Assembly (NCBI RefSeq): GCF_014646655.1
Contig: NZ_BMNR01000009.1
Coordinates: 1 to 64,000, forward strand
Direction: 5' to 3'
Length of the DNA stretch: 64,000 bases
From: Yeosuana aromativorans
GTDB lineage: Bacteria > Bacteroidota > Bacteroidia > Flavobacteriales > Flavobacteriaceae
Below, in pieces: positions 55,368 through 64,000 of the stretch. The notes beneath the pieces are model-generated. The model was not told the DNA's origin and did not search any database. It worked only from the letters and a program-made list of their open reading frames with translations. A program made the position numbers and the translations under genes. Every line of letters starts with the position of its first letter. The first letter of the stretch is position 1.

Positions 55368-57155
55368 ATGAAGAAAAAAATATTTGTATTGTCTATTATT
55401 TTAATCCTACTATTTGTTTCATTAGTAAGCTGTAAAATACAAAAAAAAGACACTTTTCGTCAATCATCTAGTCTATCATCAGGTATTGATCAGGTTTTAT
55501 TTCAACCTGGAGATGATGGTGTAAGAGAATTTAGAATTCCATCTTTAATAACCACTAATAAAGGGACTTTACTAGGTGTTTGCGATGCTAGAGTAAATCG
55601 CGGAGGAGATTTGCCAAACCATATTAACATGGCAATCCGCAGAAGCACTGACAATGGGAAAACATGGAGTACAATAGATTATGTAATGAAATCTAAACCA
55701 AATGAAGGCGTTTGTGATCCCACTTTGGTGGTCGATAAAGAAACAGGAACAATATGGGCGTTTGGTTTGCATGGAGATAAAGGCGTTGGCCTGTTTAATT
55801 CCAGGGCGGGCATAGACAATCCTGAAACGGCGCAAATATATGCGTTTAAAAGTGATGATGATGGCCTAACCTGGTCTGAGCCTAAGAATATGAATTTTCA
55901 AATAAAAAATCCAAAATGGCTATGCGCATTAGGAGCTCCCGGAAGAGGAATTCAAATGACCAATGGAACAATTGTGGTGCCAGCATATTATAGAAGTTAT
56001 GGGGATGAAAAATTATTAAATTCTTATTTGTTTTATAGTAAAGACCATGGGAAAACTTGGGAGTATAGTAATACGCCTGCTGAAAACACTACAGAATGTA
56101 CCATTGTAGAAACTGCAGATGGCAGGCTTATGTTAAATATGAGAAATCATTATAATAAAGGATGTCGAGCTACGAGCTATACCTCAGATATGGGTAAAAC
56201 TTGGACTCCATTAAAATTCGACCAAGCACTTATCGATCCTGTTTGTCAAGCATCATTACTAGAATATCAGATCGGCGATAAAAGACTTTTGTTGTTTTCA
56301 AATCCAGCATCCACTAACTATAGAAAAAATCAATCCATAAAAATAAGCTACGATGAAGGAAAAACATGGCCAGTAAGCAAAGTTATCTTTAAAGGTAAAT
56401 CAGGTTACTCGTGTTTAACACAATTACAAAATGGTAGGATTGGTTTATTATATGAAAAAGAAAATAGGGGAGCAATCTATTACAGAAATATGTCCTTAGA
56501 TTGGTTAGAATCTAAAGAAGAACAAAAAAATATTGTTGTTTTCGGGAATTCAACCACTGCATGGAGACCTCTGGCAGTTAAAAAAGTTTATGGTTTAAGA
56601 TTGGAAGAAAAGCTACAGCAGGCAGGTTTTCAATGTAATGTTATAAACTCAGGTGTGGGTGGTAGTCATACAGGAACCATTGAGGATAATAATTACCATA
56701 AAGTTAGACATGCTAGAGATAGGTTTCAATCAGATGTTTTGGATTACTCTCCAGAAATTGTTGTTATGCAATATGGGATTAATGACTCTTATGTAGATAA
56801 GGGAGGTGAAGAAGGCGAAAGTAGAATACCGCTGGACAAGTATTATGAAAATTTAACTTTTATGGTAAAAGAAATGCAAAAAGCAGGAATTAAAGTGGTG
56901 CTAATGACGCCTAATCAATTTGATGAAAGAAAAGAGGCTTGGAGGCTTGAACGTTTGTCTCTTTATAAAAATGAGCTAAAACGTGTGGCTATAGAAAATA
57001 ACCTTCCCTTGGTTGATGTATGGGAACTAAACGAACAATACAAAAAAGAGAATGGTTCTTTATCAGCGTTACTTTTAGATGGTGTACATCCAAATGATAA
57101 ATTACATGAGGTTATTGCAGAAAAATTGTTTACCCTAATAAAAGGAATGCTTTAA
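55368..57155 (+). CDS. Sialidase (GH33) fused to an SGNH O-acetylesterase
   Basis: The 595-residue protein has a lipoprotein signal (LVSCKIQ), then a sialidase propeller (about 40-385). That part has the FRIP motif (residues 55-58, Arg56 a sialate-carboxylate contact) and at least four Asp boxes (STDNGKTWS, SDDDGLTWSEP, SKDHGKTWE, TSDMGKTWT). From about residue 388 a second domain begins NIVVFGNSTTAW, an SGNH hydrolase with Ser395 (GNS in place of GDS), the GVGGSHT and GIND blocks and the Asp571-xx-His574 pair in DGVHPN. The pairing suggests one protein that removes sialic-acid O-acetyl groups and cleaves the residue. Catalytic Tyr and Glu of the sialidase are not individually assigned. Confidence 0.88.
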   Translation: MKKKIFVLSIILILLFVSLVSCKIQKKDTFRQSSSLSSGIDQVLFQPGDDGVREFRIPSLITTNKGTLLGVCDARVNRGGDLPNHINMAIRRSTDNGKTWSTIDYVMKSKPNEGVCDPTLVVDKETGTIWAFGLHGDKGVGLFNSRAGIDNPETAQIYAFKSDDDGLTWSEPKNMNFQIKNPKWLCALGAPGRGIQMTNGTIVVPAYYRSYGDEKLLNSYLFYSKDHGKTWEYSNTPAENTTECTIVETADGRLMLNMRNHYNKGCRATSYTSDMGKTWTPLKFDQALIDPVCQASLLEYQIGDKRLLLFSNPASTNYRKNQSIKISYDEGKTWPVSKVIFKGKSGYSCLTQLQNGRIGLLYEKENRGAIYYRNMSLDWLESKEEQKNIVVFGNSTTAWRPLAVKKVYGLRLEEKLQQAGFQCNVINSGVGGSHTGTIEDNNYHKVRHARDRFQSDVLDYSPEIVVMQYGINDSYVDKGGEEGESRIPLDKYYENLTFMVKEMQKAGIKVVLMTPNQFDERKEAWRLERLSLYKNELKRVAIENNLPLVDVWELNEQYKKENGSLSALLLDGVHPNDKLHEVIAEKLFTLIKGML

Positions 57156-57172
57156 ACTAGTTTAGCTATATA

Positions 57173-57343
57173 GCTTTGGAAAAAAAAGATGATGTTGATA
57201 TAAAATGTAATCTTGATAAAGCGCATAAAATAGAATGCATTGGATATTCAATTACATATGATTCATTTTCTGCTATTAATATCGCACAAGATTATGAAAA
57301 CTTGAAAGTTTATGGCAAGGTAGCTGCTAGAAGAATTGTCTGA
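57173..57343 (+). pseudogene. Short C-terminal gene remnant
   Basis: An open stretch of 56 codons without a start (ALEKKDDVDIKCNLDKAHKI through NLKVYGKVAARRIV) ends in TGA at 57,341. Codon use looks coding, but no intact gene includes it. It is probably the tail of a gene deleted between the sialidase and the next gene. I do not recognise the family. Confidence 0.35.
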
Positions 57344-57424
57344 TTTTTTTCAAAATGGAGTGCGGTAATTAATCTGGGTTGGTGTATATAAAGTGACGCC
57401 AAGAATTTAAAATAAAAAGTATAG

Positions 57425-59134
57425 ATGAAAAGGTTCAAAAACTATTTTGGGTTAATGTTTCTAATGTGTTTAGTCTCTAGCTATGCACAACAATTAGATG
57501 AAAATGTTTATGATCTAGCTAAATATTATCCAAATATTCCAAATGCTAAACTTATTTATGTAGGAGAAAACCCTATGAATGAAGCTTCGGTTCAAGTATT
57601 TGAAGATGGGGACATACGAATTTTTCACACGGACCAGAGGTATAGTAAAAAGGTCATGATGCAAGAATCTCTAGATAATGGATACTCCTATTTGGAGTCT
57701 AGAAAAGTTTTTTCAGACTCATTGATTTCTCAATATCCACGTAAAACCTTGCTAGACGATAAAGGGAACCTCCATTTGTTGGTTTTTAAAGAAAAGGTTT
57801 TAGCTGTTTATCATTCGGTTTCCTCAGATAAAGGAGAGACGTGGTCTCCCTTAAAGTTTGTCACTAATGGAAGGATTGGATCTATAAGAGCTTTTATTCA
57901 GACAAATAGTGGCCGGTTAATATTTGCTTATCACCGTCATGTTGTGTCAAAAGGAACACTTCCTACAGGAAGCTGTTATACAACTGCAGTATACTCAGAT
58001 GATTACGGCAAAACCTGGATAGAATCCGATTCTAGAATAACCGCTCCAGTTTTTAATGATTATAATGGCAATAATTATGGTATGGTAGAGCCTAGTATAG
58101 TTCAAATGAAAGATGGCTCTATTAAAATGTTGAGCAGAACTCAAACAGGGTATTTATACGAATCGACCTCTGTAAATAATGGTGAGACTTGGTCTGAGGG
58201 GGTTGCGAGTATTTTTAGAAGCTCAAATTCACCAGCTCATATATTCAGACTGCCAAACGATGATTTGGTGTTAACCTATTGCAACACGGTGGATAGTGAT
58301 ATTGGAACATTTGGTAAAATATACACAAATAGAGATATCCTTACTATGGCAATATCTAAAGACGACGGGGAAACATGGAAAGGTTTCAGGGAAATTGTAA
58401 GGATGCCTAGTAGAAATAATCAGGCTAATATACCTCGAGGAGATAGAGGGCTTTCTTATCCTGATTTGGGTGTAACCAAAGAAGGTAAAATTATTTTAGT
58501 TTCAGGACAGGGAGAGTATGGAGGAGGAAGAGTGAAATTTCTGATTGATCCCACTTGGTTGGATGAAACAACTGTGTATGACGATTTCACTAATGGTTTA
58601 GAAAAGTGGAGTTGTTATTCATTTGTTAAATTAGGTCTGTTTCCAGAGCGAGAATTGGGAGCTAAAGTTATATATGATGACACGGCAATCAATAGAAAGG
58701 CTTTATTAGTTAATAAGGAAGAAGGAGACTTATTTGCTGATGGGGCCGTGTTAAATTTTCCCATGGGAAAATCAGGTGAACTAACAACAAGAATAAAATT
58801 CAACGAAAACACGAAAGGTATTTCCTTTTCATTGACAGACCATTATAGATATCCAAATGATTGTGGAGGAGATACTTCAGCAATGTTTAGTGATCAGTTA
58901 AAGTGCCAAAAAACATATTTTTTTAAACCTAATGAATGGTATAATGTAAAATTAGTTTGGGATGTCGACAGAAGATTCTGTGATATGTTCGTTAACAACA
59001 CGCGCTATAAAAGGTTAAAAATGCAAAACTATACAGGTACTGGTATTTCCTATATTAGGTTTAGAAATTTGGCCAAAACAGAAAACTCTTCCGATTCTGG
59101 GGTTAAAATAGATTGGATAAAAATTCAAATTTAA
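57425..59134 (+). CDS. Secreted Asp-box (BNR) sialidase-like protein with C-terminal lectin-like domain
   Basis: The 569-residue protein has a signal peptide (VSSYAQQ). A propeller spans about residues 25-380 with four Asp-box-like motifs (SSDKGETWSPL, SDDYGKTWIES, VNNGETWSEG, SKDDGETWKGF). A C-terminal domain (about 390-569, VYDDFTNGLEKWSCYSF to VKIDWIKIQI) has a concanavalin-like pattern. It lacks the FRIP motif of classic GH33 sialidases, so it may be a divergent sialidase, another propeller hydrolase or a binding protein. It lies between the sialidase and SusC genes and should work on the same glycan at the cell surface or in the periplasm. Confidence 0.65.
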   Translation: MKRFKNYFGLMFLMCLVSSYAQQLDENVYDLAKYYPNIPNAKLIYVGENPMNEASVQVFEDGDIRIFHTDQRYSKKVMMQESLDNGYSYLESRKVFSDSLISQYPRKTLLDDKGNLHLLVFKEKVLAVYHSVSSDKGETWSPLKFVTNGRIGSIRAFIQTNSGRLIFAYHRHVVSKGTLPTGSCYTTAVYSDDYGKTWIESDSRITAPVFNDYNGNNYGMVEPSIVQMKDGSIKMLSRTQTGYLYESTSVNNGETWSEGVASIFRSSNSPAHIFRLPNDDLVLTYCNTVDSDIGTFGKIYTNRDILTMAISKDDGETWKGFREIVRMPSRNNQANIPRGDRGLSYPDLGVTKEGKIILVSGQGEYGGGRVKFLIDPTWLDETTVYDDFTNGLEKWSCYSFVKLGLFPERELGAKVIYDDTAINRKALLVNKEEGDLFADGAVLNFPMGKSGELTTRIKFNENTKGISFSLTDHYRYPNDCGGDTSAMFSDQLKCQKTYFFKPNEWYNVKLVWDVDRRFCDMFVNNTRYKRLKMQNYTGTGISYIRFRNLAKTENSSDSGVKIDWIKIQI

Positions 59135-59406
59135 TAACTTATATTATTAAACAAATACTTTATTAATAGGTTCTAAATCTTTAAAAAGTAATTAAAAATT
59201 TTGATTGATATAGGGTTTATTTAATCTGACTTAAGAAACCCTAAAATATTCATGAGTAGGATTCTTACTTTAAGAACGTATCAGTTTATAAATCTTCAAT
59301 TTTGAGTTTATGTTTGGTGTTTTTTTAGAGTTCTAAATTTCTTTTGATTGCATTTCTGCCTTTTTTAATTGCATTAGTTTATTATCAACATCTATTAAAT
59401 TTACAA

Positions 59407-59419
59407 TATGTAATACATA
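59407..59419. promoter_or_regulatory. GntR operator palindrome, upstream copy
   Basis: TATGTAATACATA, perfect palindrome, 246 bp before the SusC start codon. Paired with the copy at 59,601 it could allow looping or mark a second, upstream promoter. Confidence 0.65.
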
Positions 59420-59600
59420 ATACTTGTATTTCAATATGTTATTTTGCAATTGTTGGGTTGTTCTAAAAAAATAACATTTTAAAAAAAATGTTTTAAATTT
59501 TGTAATAAGTTTATAATCAATGTGTTAAATATTTAATGTTTATTTGTGTAATCTTTTTTTTTGATATTTTTAACATTTTGTAGATTATTATTTGTTTTAT

Positions 59601-59622
59601 TATGTAATACTTAATACATTTG
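59601..59622 (+). promoter_or_regulatory. susC promoter with GntR operator
   Basis: TATGTAATACTTA (59,601-59,613, one base off the palindrome) directly precedes the -7 box TACATTTG (59,615-59,622). The box is 30 bp before the SusC start codon. Confidence 0.62.
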
Positions 59623-59652
59623 TTAAAACTAATTTAAAATTGAATTAACCAA

Positions 59653-62600
59653 ATGAGAAGAAATTACAATTTTCTGAAAATTATTCTCCCTATATTTTTT
59701 TTAGCGACATCCTTTACGGGGTTTGGGCAGCAAAAAACAGTATCGGGGACAATTACCTCAAGTGTTGACGGTCAGCCAATACCAGGAGCTACTGTAGTAA
59801 TTAAAGGAACTGCCTCAGGAGTGGTTTCAAATTTTGATGGAAACTATTCTATTGATAATGTTAGTGAGACAAGTATCTTGGAATTTTCGTTTTTGGGCTA
59901 TAAAGCTCAAGAAATTCCCGTGCAAGGTTTAACTACCATTAATGTGGTTTTAGTTGAAGATAACACCCAACTTGATGAGGTGGTAGTTACAGGGTTTACG
60001 AGCCAGTCTAAGGCAACAGTGACAACTGCAATCACCAAAGTTGATGCAGAGTCATTGCAGAATACACCGGTAGGAGGAGCTTCTATCGATGCTTTGCAAG
60101 GAAGAGTGTCTGGAGTTACTATTTTAAGAACCACAGGTCGTTCTGGAGATACACCGGTTATTCAAATTCGAGGAGGTACAACCCCTGGCTTAAGTGGAGA
60201 TTCGCCACTCTTTATTGTTGATGGCTTTGTTCAAGATGATTTGGGTGATACTGATATGAACGATATTGAGGAGTTTACTGTTTTAAAGGATGCTGCAGCG
60301 GCTGCTATTTATGGGGCACGTGCTGGAAATGGTGTGATTATTATTAAAACAAAGCGTGGTCAAAAAGGTAAATTTTCGGTGTCTTTAAAGTATTCACATG
60401 AGGATCAAAATGTGGATCGTTTTAAAATAGACTGGTTAACACCAGAAGAAGAAATTTATTTCGCAAGATTGGGCTTTGTTACTTATGAAAATCCTTTAGG
60501 AGCCATCTTTCACGAAAGAAATAACTGGTGGTCTGCACCACAAGCTTACGATTCTAATAACGCATCCTTATTGCGTTGGGCAGATGATGTTATGGCTAAT
60601 AATGGAGGTGTTATTCCAAATGGCTATGTAACAACGGCTGATCCAATTACGGGTCGTTTATTGGCATGGAAACCAAGTAATTGGGAAGCTAGAACATTGA
60701 CGCCAGGTAATTCTGATTCTTATGTGATTAATATTAACGGGGGTAATGATAAAGCAGTCTATAATCTAACGGGTAGTTATTTTGATAATAAAGGTATTGG
60801 CGTTTATAACAGTTATAAGCGTTATTACTTAAAAGCAAGTACCGATATTAATTTAGCAGGTAATTTAAAAGCAGGTAGTTCTTTTAGATATTCTTTGACT
60901 GATACACAAACAGGAGAAGGAAATTCCTGGTATGAAAGGTCTGGTAGGCTGCCGACAACAGCACGTTACTTTAATGATGACGGAACATTCTTTCAAAATG
61001 ATTCTGGTAAAAGAAATCCAGATTTTACTGAGCAATACCTAACTAGAGGTCGTTATAACACAGATATGACCTTTAACACTTATTTAGAATGGGAAATTAT
61101 TCCTGATCTTAAATTAAAGCCGTCTGCTTTTTTCAGACAAAGGACTTATAGTTATTTAAGTTTTAACAAAGCTAATAGTTTAGATGGAGATAGACGTGAC
61201 CAAGCTGGACGTAATGATAATACTTTGGATACGCAATTTGAAGCGATTTTAACGTATAACAAAACAATACTTGAAGATCATAATTTTGGCTTTTTAGCTG
61301 GTACCTCTTTTCAAAATGGTTATGATTATGTTGTTTCTGGTTCTGCTTTTGGTAGTCCAAGCGATTTAATACCTATAATATTGAGTTCGTCTCCTAATGA
61401 GGAAAATGATGTTTCTACATCCTATATAAAAACTGCTCAACAAAGTTGGTTTGGTCAAATCACTTACAATTACAAGAGAAAGTATTTATTAAATAGTACT
61501 TTTCGTAAAGATGGAGCATATCAATTTACCGATAAATTTAAGTTTGGTTTATTCTCTGGTATTTCTGGAGGATGGAATATACATGCTGAAAATTGGTATG
61601 CGGGCACAAAGTTGTCAAATATTTTAAGTAAAGCTAAATTAAGCATATCTTATGGGGAATCAGGTAAGAATAACTTAAGTATTCTTGATACTCAAGGAGC
61701 TTATGAAACAACATCTTATGCTGGACAAACGGGTATTAGACAGTCAACACTTATAAATGAAAATCTTAAGTGGGAAACAACTAAAGAAAATGACTATAGA
61801 TTTGAGTTTTCTTTGTTAAAAGAAAATCCTATAAACCTTAGTGTAGAATATTATAACAAAAAGGCGATTGATAAATTATTTGTTGAGCCTTTACCGAATT
61901 ATACAGGTTTTACAGGAATTAGACAAAATATTGGGGATTTTGAAAGTAAAGGTCTTGAAGTTGGGTTTAATGCAACACCGGTTAAGACTCTTAATTTTAA
62001 ATGGAGTTTGCAAGGGTTTGCAGATTTTGTAATTTCTCGTAAAACATTAAAATTACCGGAAAACGGGAACCCAAATAATCGTATTGGTGGTACTTTAGTG
62101 TATAATCCTGATGATCCTACAGGTGATCCCATTTCCGTGGGAGGAACAGCTGAAGGAGAAGAAACTAATGATCTTTATGTGTATGCTAATGATGGTGTTA
62201 TTGGGTCTTGGGAAGAGGCAGATGCCTACAATGCAATGGTTTCTTTTGATGAGCTATCTAACCAAAGAAACCGTAGAGGGGATATGAAGGTGCCAGGGAA
62301 TTATAAATGGAAAGATTTAAATGGTGATGGTATCATTAATAGTTTGGATAGATATAAAATTGGAAATAGTAACTGGAGACAGCATTATTCATTTGGAAAT
62401 ACGTTTACCTATACTTCACCTATTGGAGAATTTAGTTTAAGTATTTTATTAGAGTCTTATACAGGTCACTATGTTTACGACTTTAATAACCCAAGAGTTT
62501 ATAGTCAAGCCCAAGGGCAAGATAGAATTGGAGCTGCAATAAGAGATTCTTACCTTCAACCTGGTGATGAAGTGTCTGGTATTGCTCAATACAATTGGGC

Positions 62601-62880
62601 AGATTTACATGTGATGAATAACTTTCAGAGACTTGATGATAAATTCACCCAAAAAGGAGATTTTATTTCTATTAGAAATGTAACCTTAAACTATACGCTT
62701 CCTAAAGAATGGGTAAAACCTATTGGAGCTGAAAGTATTAAGGCGTATGTGGTAGGAACTAATTTAGGGTACTTAACGGAATATAAAGGCCTTAATCCAG
62801 AAGCTTTTGGAACCGATTCTTTGGGAGGTACACCTCCACCACCTGAAACGGTTAGTTTTGGAGTTGAAGTTAAATTTTAA
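59653..62880 (+). CDS. SusC-like TonB-dependent transporter of the sialic-acid locus
   Basis: The 1075-residue protein has a signal peptide (TGFGQQ), a carboxypeptidase-regulatory-like domain (about 30-110, GTITSSVDGQPIPGATVVIKG), a TonB-box-like DEVVVTGFTS, a plug domain (DALQGRVSGVTILRTTGRSG, PLFIVDGFVQDD) and a barrel ending FGVEVKF. Sequence is well diverged from the SusC at 6699 beyond the family motifs, so the two PULs have separate origins. It should import sialylated or other host-type oligosaccharides, in line with NanO-type transporters of Bacteroidota. GntR operators lie upstream; SusD follows after 12 bp. Confidence 0.95.
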   Translation: MRRNYNFLKIILPIFFLATSFTGFGQQKTVSGTITSSVDGQPIPGATVVIKGTASGVVSNFDGNYSIDNVSETSILEFSFLGYKAQEIPVQGLTTINVVLVEDNTQLDEVVVTGFTSQSKATVTTAITKVDAESLQNTPVGGASIDALQGRVSGVTILRTTGRSGDTPVIQIRGGTTPGLSGDSPLFIVDGFVQDDLGDTDMNDIEEFTVLKDAAAAAIYGARAGNGVIIIKTKRGQKGKFSVSLKYSHEDQNVDRFKIDWLTPEEEIYFARLGFVTYENPLGAIFHERNNWWSAPQAYDSNNASLLRWADDVMANNGGVIPNGYVTTADPITGRLLAWKPSNWEARTLTPGNSDSYVININGGNDKAVYNLTGSYFDNKGIGVYNSYKRYYLKASTDINLAGNLKAGSSFRYSLTDTQTGEGNSWYERSGRLPTTARYFNDDGTFFQNDSGKRNPDFTEQYLTRGRYNTDMTFNTYLEWEIIPDLKLKPSAFFRQRTYSYLSFNKANSLDGDRRDQAGRNDNTLDTQFEAILTYNKTILEDHNFGFLAGTSFQNGYDYVVSGSAFGSPSDLIPIILSSSPNEENDVSTSYIKTAQQSWFGQITYNYKRKYLLNSTFRKDGAYQFTDKFKFGLFSGISGGWNIHAENWYAGTKLSNILSKAKLSISYGESGKNNLSILDTQGAYETTSYAGQTGIRQSTLINENLKWETTKENDYRFEFSLLKENPINLSVEYYNKKAIDKLFVEPLPNYTGFTGIRQNIGDFESKGLEVGFNATPVKTLNFKWSLQGFADFVISRKTLKLPENGNPNNRIGGTLVYNPDDPTGDPISVGGTAEGEETNDLYVYANDGVIGSWEEADAYNAMVSFDELSNQRNRRGDMKVPGNYKWKDLNGDGIINSLDRYKIGNSNWRQHYSFGNTFTYTSPIGEFSLSILLESYTGHYVYDFNNPRVYSQAQGQDRIGAAIRDSYLQPGDEVSGIAQYNWADLHVMNNFQRLDDKFTQKGDFISIRNVTLNYTLPKEWVKPIGAESIKAYVVGTNLGYLTEYKGLNPEAFGTDSLGGTPPPPETVSFGVEVKF

Positions 62881-62892
62881 TCGAAAAAGAAA

Positions 62893-64000
62893 ATGAAAAA
62901 AATAGTAAACTTATCAAAAATCTTACTTTTAATCGTGTTGATGGTATTTGTGAGTTGTGAAGATCAATTGAACGTAAAAATATATAATGATATCACAGGG
63001 AGTAGTTTTTGGAAAACACCTAGTGATGCTGAGGCTGCTGTTGTAGCTCTACATGCTTCTTTTATGGATATTATGAAAAGTAGTAACAATCAAATATCAA
63101 ATGTAGATGGTAGAACAGATGCTTGGCAACCAGGTACCTTAGGGCCACGTTTAACTGGAGCTGTAGAAGGCCATTTTCAAACGGCGAATAATGGTGCTGG
63201 AAACTGGCGGGGATATTATAGATTAGTACACGACTGTAATTTATTGTTAGCTAAAATTGGTGATATTGAATTTGAAAATGTAGAAAACAAAAATGATATT
63301 TTAGCTCAAACTTATACTATTCGTGCTATGACTTATTTTGAATTAGTTCGAATTTTTGGCGATGTACCTTTAGTCACAGAACCTACTACAGGTAAGCCTG
63401 AACCTGAAGATTATAAAGCACGAGCTCCAAGAGCTGATGTATTGAATTTAATTAAGGCTGATATTGACAAGGCGTTACCTTTATATAGTAGTAACTTAAA
63501 AGATGTTCATTTTGTTTCTAAATTATCTACCTATGCTTTAAAGGCAGAAGTGTATATGTGGTCTGCTAAAGCATATAATGCTAGAGGATCTGCTAATACG
63601 GACGATATTAATACAGCGATATCTGCGATAGAATCAATTGAGAATAGTGGAGAACTTACTTTTGCTTCAGACTACTCTAGTATTTTTACCAGAGATGGAA
63701 ATGATAGTAGTGAATATATATTAGCGGTATGGTACGAAAATGGATTAAGCTCTAGTAGTTATAGGTATGCATCTATTAGAAATGATGCAGTTCCAGATCA
63801 ATATAAAGTTTTTGATGGCGCAGGTAATATTATTAAAAAACTATTCCCTTATGCGTTGGAAAATGAGGGGATTGCCGCTATGTCTTATGGAGAAGCTTTG
63901 AACGATATTTATGCTAAGTATCAAACGGTGGATGTTCATGATAATCCATTTGATAATAATGATGATGCCAATGTGAATGACCCAGGAGCAACACCACCAA
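62893..64000 (+). CDS. SusD-like lipoprotein (C-terminus beyond window)
   Basis: The first 369 codons are present. A lipoprotein signal (MVFVSCEDQ) precedes SusD family features: DITGSSFWKTPSDAEAAVVALHASF near residue 35, TYTIRAMTYFELVRIFGDVPL near 140 and the ALKAEVYMWSAKAYNARG helix near 215. The frame is open at 64,000, so the C-terminal part lies outside. It is the partner of the preceding SusC and should bind the glycan at the cell surface. The start ATG is 12 bp after the SusC stop. Confidence 0.93.
   Translation, partial: MKKIVNLSKILLLIVLMVFVSCEDQLNVKIYNDITGSSFWKTPSDAEAAVVALHASFMDIMKSSNNQISNVDGRTDAWQPGTLGPRLTGAVEGHFQTANNGAGNWRGYYRLVHDCNLLLAKIGDIEFENVENKNDILAQTYTIRAMTYFELVRIFGDVPLVTEPTTGKPEPEDYKARAPRADVLNLIKADIDKALPLYSSNLKDVHFVSKLSTYALKAEVYMWSAKAYNARGSANTDDINTAISAIESIENSGELTFASDYSSIFTRDGNDSSEYILAVWYENGLSSSSYRYASIRNDAVPDQYKVFDGAGNIIKKLFPYALENEGIAAMSYGEALNDIYAKYQTVDVHDNPFDNNDDANVNDPGATPP

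Larger units (their letters stand above)
59135..59652 (+). promoter_or_regulatory. Long leader of the susCD pair
   Basis: The 518 bases contain no gene. Two GntR-type palindromes and a -7 box are listed separately. The rest is very AT-rich, with poly-A and poly-T runs around 59,466-59,500 and 59,548-59,560. Confidence 0.5.

Overview
The window is AT-rich DNA from a member of the Bacteroidota, most likely a flavobacterium. The evidence is two SusC/SusD pairs, a hybrid two-component regulator of the HTCS type, TAnnTTTG-type -7 promoter boxes in front of several genes, and an IntDOT-like integrase. It is a mosaic of polysaccharide utilisation loci (PULs), a metal-efflux block, a few housekeeping genes and decayed mobile DNA.

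Region 1 (1-22,234) is a PUL bounded by IS3-family DNA. A C-terminal gene fragment and an IS relic come first. A divergent HTCS regulator (1113-5135) then faces a + strand operon: PKD-domain surface lipoprotein, SusC, SusD, a surface propeller lipoprotein, two GH110-type alpha-galactosidases, a CE15-like uronoyl esterase, a SASA/CE6-like acetylesterase and a GH2 beta-glucuronidase. There is no sulfatase. Together they suggest removal of acetyl and uronate-ester groups followed by exo-cleavage of alpha-galactose and beta-glucuronate from a galactose- and glucuronate-containing glycan. Two pairs of TGTTACA direct repeats, each exactly 21 bp apart, sit in the divergent promoter and are the likely HTCS operators. 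The IS at 20,951-22,234 carries two nonsense codons.

Region 2 (22,235-34,443) has a propeller-type sensor kinase and its LuxR/NarL response regulator, a serine hydrolase and a c-type cytochrome, each preceded by a CACAT-N4-ATG-like inverted repeat. A tightly packed run follows: OmpA-like protein, arylamine N-acetyltransferase, helical secreted protein, beta-barrel, CPBP membrane protease and a second serine hydrolase.

Region 3 (34,444-45,323) holds a degenerate copy of the 3' end of tRNA-Pro plus its terminator, a small membrane protein, and on the - strand an HME-RND efflux system (adaptor, and pump fused to its TolC-like outer-membrane component) with its two-component regulators. Three near-identical CTTAAG-N5-CTTAAA sites mark the regulon. 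A lipoprotein, trxB and tRNA-Pro(GGG) complete this part.

Region 4 (45,324-64,000) starts with an integrase 250 bp beyond the 3' end of tRNA-Pro, a degenerate tRNA-Leu-like sequence and an IS3 relic. It continues as a sialic-acid utilisation locus: a mutarotase/sodium-symporter fusion, N-acetylneuraminate lyase, GntR/FadR repressor, N-acylglucosamine 2-epimerase, sialidase fused to an SGNH esterase, a second Asp-box protein, SusC, and a SusD cut by the window end. A 13-bp palindrome (TATGTAATACATA or close variants) occurs at five promoter positions plus one looser match and fits the GntR operator pattern. The path read from the genes is: release and de-O-acetylation of sialic acid, uptake, cleavage to ManNAc plus pyruvate, epimerisation to GlcNAc. 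Kinase and deaminase genes are not in the window. Decayed genes, including a Gfo/Idh/MocA-like pseudogene, lie between the working ones.
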